Assembly: GCA_946480465.1 (NCBI GenBank)
Contig: CAMLJY010000141.1
Location: forward strand, 1 to 9,363
Direction: 5' to 3'
Length of the DNA: 9,363 bases
Origin: an uncultured Burkholderiales bacterium
GTDB lineage: Bacteria > Pseudomonadota > Gammaproteobacteria > Burkholderiales > Burkholderiaceae
This document shows, in pieces, positions 7,158 to 9,363 of this stretch; the stretch's first letter is position 1; each line of letters starts with the position of its first letter. Position numbers and translations under genes: made by a program. The notes beneath the pieces were generated by a model that was not told where the DNA came from, did no database searches, and saw nothing but the letters and a program-made list of their open reading frames with translations.

Positions 7158-7311
7158 AAGCTCTCCCTGTCGTGGTCTGGGCCGGCCCGGGCGGGCACGG
7201 CGTTGCGGGGCGGCATCGTAAGGCCTGCCCGGCGGCCGCCGGGCCCCGACTCGCGGGGCGCTGACGCGCCGGGACGGGGGCAGCAGCGACTGGAGCGCCG
7301 GCCCCCGCCGC
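7158..7311. terminator. Dyad-rich intergenic stretch; possible transcription end of the Mrr-like gene
   Basis: Three dyads are packed end to end: a perfect 18-bp palindrome GCCCGGCGGCCGCCGGGC at 7227-7244; GCCCCG (7243-7248) with CGGGGC (7254-7259); and GGCGC (7257-7261) with GCGCC (7266-7270). The first two share two bases and the last two share three, so they may be alternative folds. None is followed by a T-tract on the minus strand. Termination at this point is inference from position, downstream of one minus-strand gene and upstream of the next. The promoter of the lipoprotein gene should also lie here, but I see no clear boxes. Confidence 0.3.
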
Positions 7312-7920
7312 TCAGCGGCCCTCGCCGGCCGCGGCGGTCTTCGCCAGCTCTCCGGCCGCGGCGATCTTCGCCAGCTCGCCGGCCTGCCAGATCTGCAGGC
7401 CGTGCTCGGCGGCGTATGGCCGTGCCTGCTCGCTCAGCTCGCCCAGGCCGATGAAGATCGCGGCTTCGGCCTCGGTCGCGTCACGGGCGGCCTGCAGCGG
7501 CTTCAGCGCCTCGACGCCGATGCGGGCGGATTTCCAGCGCCGTGCGGCCACCAGCGTGCGACGGCCGCCGCGCGCCAGTTCCAGGTCGGCGCCGCGGCCG
7601 GCGGGCAGCGGCTTCACTTCATAACCTTGGCGCTCGAAGCCGCGCGTGAGCAGCGTCTCGAAAGCAGGCCAGGGCAGGGCGGCGAGTGTTTCGGCCGCGC
7701 GCTGCACCTGGGCCGCGCTGGGCTGGCCCCATTGCCGCCTGGCGGCCATCACGCCGATGACGAAGAACGGAAAGCCCGACAGCGCCCCCAGCACGCGCCA
7801 TTCGGCCGGCAGCAGCGCGGCCGAGACGAGCACGAAGCCGCCCGCGATCAGCAGGCTGATCCACCACGGCGAGCGCAGCAGGATCGCGAACAGCGAGTTC
7901 TCAGCCATCTTCAGCTTCAT
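7312..7920 (-). CDS. Two-TM protein with degenerate Mrr-type restriction-endonuclease-like domain
   Basis: A 202-residue membrane protein. Two hydrophobic helices at about 19-37 and 42-60 are followed by an Mrr_cat-like domain (about 83-185) that should face the cytoplasm. Recognisable parts are WPAFETLLTRGFERQGYEV (84-102), GADLEL with D112, then LVAARRWK (123-130), IFIGLGELSEQARPYA and the final GLQIWQAGEL. In active Mrr-type nucleases the strand after the Asp carries a Q/E-x-K motif; here the equivalent positions read A125-x-R127, so metal-dependent cleavage is doubtful. I recall similar proteins in Burkholderiales with the same altered motif, which suggests a conserved non-nuclease or DNA-binding role (recollection, unchecked). 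ATG 7920 is preceded by GAGGAGG five bases upstream; a second ATG at 7908 is less well placed. The C-terminus ends in a duplicated AGELAK(I/T)AA unit. No restriction or defence partner is adjacent. Confidence 0.8.
   Translation of the reverse strand: MKLKMAENSLFAILLRSPWWISLLIAGGFVLVSAALLPAEWRVLGALSGFPFFVIGVMAARRQWGQPSAAQVQRAAETLAALPWPAFETLLTRGFERQGYEVKPLPAGRGADLELARGGRRTLVAARRWKSARIGVEALKPLQAARDATEAEAAIFIGLGELSEQARPYAAEHGLQIWQAGELAKIAAAGELAKTAAAGEGR
7324..7377. repeat. Two-copy 27-bp tandem repeat at the 3' end of the Mrr-like gene
   Basis: The copies at 7324-7350 and 7351-7377 differ at two positions, the first base and the fourteenth. Read on the minus strand they encode AGELAKIAA and AGELAKTAA. 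The sequence just beyond (7378-7384) begins like a third copy and then diverges. The in-frame 27-bp unit and two differences suggest a fairly recent slippage duplication of the terminal codons. Confidence 0.85.
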
Positions 7921-7956
7921 GCCGGCCTCCTCGCGCAGCGCTTGGCGCGGGCGGCG

Positions 7957-7968
7957 TGACGTCCGTCA
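7957..7968. promoter_or_regulatory. Inverted repeat TGACG-TC-CGTCA in the divergent promoter region
   Basis: Perfect 5-bp arms flank a 2-base centre, 37 bases before the Mrr-like start on the minus strand. It could be an operator for that gene. On the minus strand, TTGACC at 7990-7985 is -35-like, and this dyad would fall over or just after the matching -10 position, though no good -10 hexamer is visible. Confidence 0.3.
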
Positions 7969-7992
7969 TGCAAGCCGGTAACACGGTCAAAA

Positions 7993-8009
7993 GTGATGAA
8001 ATTGATCAC
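7993..8009. promoter_or_regulatory. 17-bp imperfect palindrome GTGATGAAATTGATCAC, candidate operator
   Basis: The arms GTGATGAA and TTGATCAC around a central A are complementary at seven of eight positions. The site sits in the most AT-rich stretch of the 220-base divergent gap between the Mrr-like gene and the gene at 8141. This suits a dimeric regulator. The half-sites recall CRP/FNR (GTGA/TCAC, TGAT/ATCA), but the spacing is longer than either consensus, so I assign no regulator. Confidence 0.4.
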
Positions 8010-8068
8010 GCTCGTGGCGCTCATCCGGCAGGCTTTCTCGGGGCGAGGTGCTGCATGCTATGCGCGAA

Positions 8069-8091
8069 GGACGGGGCACCTGAACCCGTCC
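8069..8091 (+). other. Leader hairpin upstream of the 166-residue unknown gene
   Basis: GGACGGG (8069-8075) pairs perfectly with CCCGTCC (8085-8091) across a 9-base loop, ending 49 bases before ATG 8141. There is no U-tract after it. It may be a leader structure or chance. A TATGCG at 8059-8064 is a weak -10-like hexamer just before it, with no good -35. Confidence 0.3.
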
Positions 8092-8140
8092 GATCCGCAC
8101 CGCGACTCAAGCCCGGCGCCGCCTTGCCGATCACAGCACC

Positions 8141-8641
8141 ATGAAGACCTCCGATCTCGTCCGAGACCTGCTGCGCAACGACCACCGTGGAGCGCGCCAG
8201 CACCGCTTCATGGAGTCGGCGGACATCAATGCCGCGTTCCGCGAGTTCTTCACGCCGCTGCGCGCCTACGTGCGCCGCGGCATGCAGACCGACGGGCAGG
8301 TCTACGCGATCGAGATGGACACCTGCATCCCCGGCGTGCTGCTGGCCACCGACTGGCTGCCGCTGGCCGCGCGCGGCATCGAGGACCCGGCGAGCATCGC
8401 CGACCCGGTGCGCCGGCGCGCGCTGTTCGACCGCCTGCTGGCCGAGACCCGGCCCGACACGCTGTTCGCCTACGTCGGCGAGCGCCTGGACGGCAACGGC
8501 GCGCCGGTGCTGTACCTGGAGATCGTCTCGGCCGACGCGAGCTACGCCGCCGAATACCCGATCCGCCCCGGCCGCGGCTGGCACCGCCGCGACCTGGTCG
8601 AGGTGCCGCACCGGCGGCTCGACCCGCTGGCCCTGGCTTAG
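8141..8641 (+). CDS. Conserved-looking soluble protein of unknown function, 166 residues
   Basis: I do not recognise this family. The protein has no signal peptide or membrane helix, a single cysteine (in MDTCIPG), and a mixed charged composition typical of a folded cytosolic protein. The N-terminal half is likely helical (MKTSDLVRDLLRNDHRG, NAAFREFFTPLRAYVRRGM). A central part has VYAIEMDTCIPGVLLATDWLPLAARG, and a strand-rich end has TLFAYVGERLDGNGAPVLYLEIVSAD followed by AAEYPIRPGRGWHRRDL. Codon third positions are strongly G/C throughout, as in the neighbouring real genes, and competing frames give Arg/Ala-rich nonsense. ATG 8141 is the first available start in frame; no clear Shine-Dalgarno precedes it, and an in-frame ATG at 8210 is no better. 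It is divergent from the Mrr-like gene and convergent with the amidohydrolase gene, so it is probably monocistronic. Confidence 0.75.
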   Translation: MKTSDLVRDLLRNDHRGARQHRFMESADINAAFREFFTPLRAYVRRGMQTDGQVYAIEMDTCIPGVLLATDWLPLAARGIEDPASIADPVRRRALFDRLLAETRPDTLFAYVGERLDGNGAPVLYLEIVSADASYAAEYPIRPGRGWHRRDLVEVPHRRLDPLALA

Positions 8642-8719
8642 CCAGGGAGAGGCGCCCGTCGGCCGGACGATGGCGCCCGCCTCGGCGGGGTGACGGCGCT
8701 CGCTGCGGCGCTTTGCCGC
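8642..8719. terminator. Short convergent gap with a weak stem-loop
   Basis: GCGGC (8705-8709) pairs with GCCGC (8715-8719) across a 5-base loop and is followed by TTACTT on the plus strand, directly against the amidohydrolase stop codon. The 5-bp stem and poor T-run make this a weak terminator candidate for the plus-strand gene. Nothing else is seen in the gap. Confidence 0.2.
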
Positions 8720-9363
8720 TTACTTCGCGTGCAAGAGTCCGCCGCCGCGGATGGTGCAGCGCACGTCCGCGAAATGCCGCGCGTCGGCCAGCGGATCGCC
8801 GCCCAGCACCACCAGGTCGGCGTCCTGGCCGGGGGCCACGCGGCCGCGGCGTGCCTGCTCGTTCCAGCGCGCCGCGGGCGCGGTGGTCAGTGACGCGAGG
8901 ATCTGCGCGGGCGTGAGCCCGGCGCCGGCCATCAGCCGGTATTCGTCGGCGGGGTCGTGGTCGGTCATGTAGCCGACGTCGGTGCCGAACAGGATGAGCC
9001 CGCCGGCGTCGGCGTACTGCTTCAGCTGCTGCTGCGTCGCGCCCACCAGGCGCTGCCGCACACCGTCCGGCACGCCGGCCTTGGCCAGTTCGAAGGGCCA
9101 GAGCTTCAGCGTCGGCACCAGCGCGGTCCGGCGTTCGACCAGTTGGGCCACCAGTGGCGCCGGCCAGGGTTCGACGACGCCGAGCGTGGTGTGCAGCAGC
9201 ACGTCCACGCCGGCGTCCAGCGCCCCGCGCAGGCCGGCCACGTCGGTCGGATGCGCCAGCACCGGCTTGCCGCGGCGGTGCGTCTCGTCGGCAGCGGCGC
9301 GCGCCACCGCGGCCGGCATCAGCCGCACGCTGCGGTCGCCTTGCGGCGTCGCGATGAAGAGCT
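8720..9363 (-). CDS. Amidohydrolase family metal-dependent hydrolase, C-terminal part (runs off the window)
   Basis: About 213 C-terminal residues of an amidohydrolase-superfamily TIM-barrel enzyme. The frame is open through the right edge, so the apparent start near 9328 (a GTG) is not the true start and the N-terminal HxH metal motif lies outside. Visible metal-site elements are the first barrel His in PVLAHPTD (codon 9251-9253), the second in VDVLLHTTLG (codon 9191-9193), and the catalytic/metal Asp in LILFGTDVGYM (codon 8978-8980). The family C-terminus is clear: LTPAQILASLTTAPAARW, then RGRVAPGQDADLVVLGGDPLAD, the small beta-sandwich that all imidazolonepropionase/prolidase-like members carry. 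The substrate cannot be set from this part. It ends in TAA at 8720 and is convergent with the unknown gene at 8141, with 78 bases between stop codons. Confidence 0.9.
   Translation of the reverse strand, partial: LFIATPQGDRSVRLMPAAVARAAADETHRRGKPVLAHPTDVAGLRGALDAGVDVLLHTTLGVVEPWPAPLVAQLVERRTALVPTLKLWPFELAKAGVPDGVRQRLVGATQQQLKQYADAGGLILFGTDVGYMTDHDPADEYRLMAGAGLTPAQILASLTTAPAARWNEQARRGRVAPGQDADLVVLGGDPLADARHFADVRCTIRGGGLLHAK

Noticed and set aside
7993..8009. CRP or FNR binding site
   Set aside because: The half-sites look similar, but the GTGA-to-TCAC spacing is 9 instead of 6 and the TGAT-to-ATCA spacing is longer than the FNR box, so only a generic palindrome is reported.
7312..8641. A defence island built on the Mrr-like protein and the unknown gene
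   Set aside because: The Mrr-like active site is altered, the genes are divergent and not an operon, and no methylase, helicase, toxin or integrase is nearby.
1..9363. CRISPR array, tRNA/rRNA genes, insertion sequence or integration site
   Set aside because: No regularly spaced repeats, cloverleaf or rRNA-like stretches, transposase motifs or long flanking repeats were seen on either strand.

Overview
The window is about 9.4 kb of very GC-rich bacterial DNA (roughly 70% GC by eye) with tightly packed chromosomal genes. Gene families and protein style suggest a betaproteobacterium, probably Burkholderiales close to Rubrivivax/Leptothrix-like genera. This rests on a CHASE8 sensor kinase with a YfiR partner, a two-transmembrane Mrr-like protein, and a secreted lipoprotein whose N-terminal module I recall from that order. 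The assignment is inference. I see no rRNA, tRNA, CRISPR array, insertion sequence, phage gene or plasmid origin.

Layout. (1) 94-2750, minus strand: a two-gene operon encoding a periplasmic YfiR/HmsC-like protein (DUF4154) and a membrane hybrid histidine kinase (CHASE8-HAMP-HisKA-HATPase-REC). The two genes overlap by four bases (ATGA). (2) 2751-3151: a 401-base divergent intergenic region with several short dyads. (3) 3152-4872, plus strand: a ketopantoate reductase family protein followed by a LysE/RhtB-type amino-acid exporter. (4) 4845-7157, minus strand: a 770-residue predicted lipoprotein with an HELAH zinc-protease motif behind two Ig/PKD-like domains. Its 3' end overlaps the exporter gene tail-to-tail by 28 bases. 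(5) 7312-7920, minus strand: a two-TM protein with an Mrr-type nuclease-like domain whose active site looks degenerate. (6) 7921-8140: a divergent regulatory region with two palindromes and a leader hairpin. (7) 8141-8641, plus strand: a soluble 166-residue protein of unknown function. (8) 8720-9363, minus strand: the C-terminal part of an amidohydrolase that runs off the right edge.

How the genes work together. The only strong functional link is YfiR plus the CHASE8 kinase. In Pseudomonas, YfiR restrains the CHASE8 diguanylate cyclase YfiN from the periplasm; here the same type of sensor domain is wired to a histidine kinase phosphorelay, so YfiR probably tunes phosphorylation instead of making c-di-GMP directly. 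The other genes look like independent chromosomal units. I find no convincing multi-gene novel system. The best leads for follow-up are the YfiR-kinase pair, the metalloprotease lipoprotein, and the Mrr-like membrane protein with its degenerate catalytic motif.
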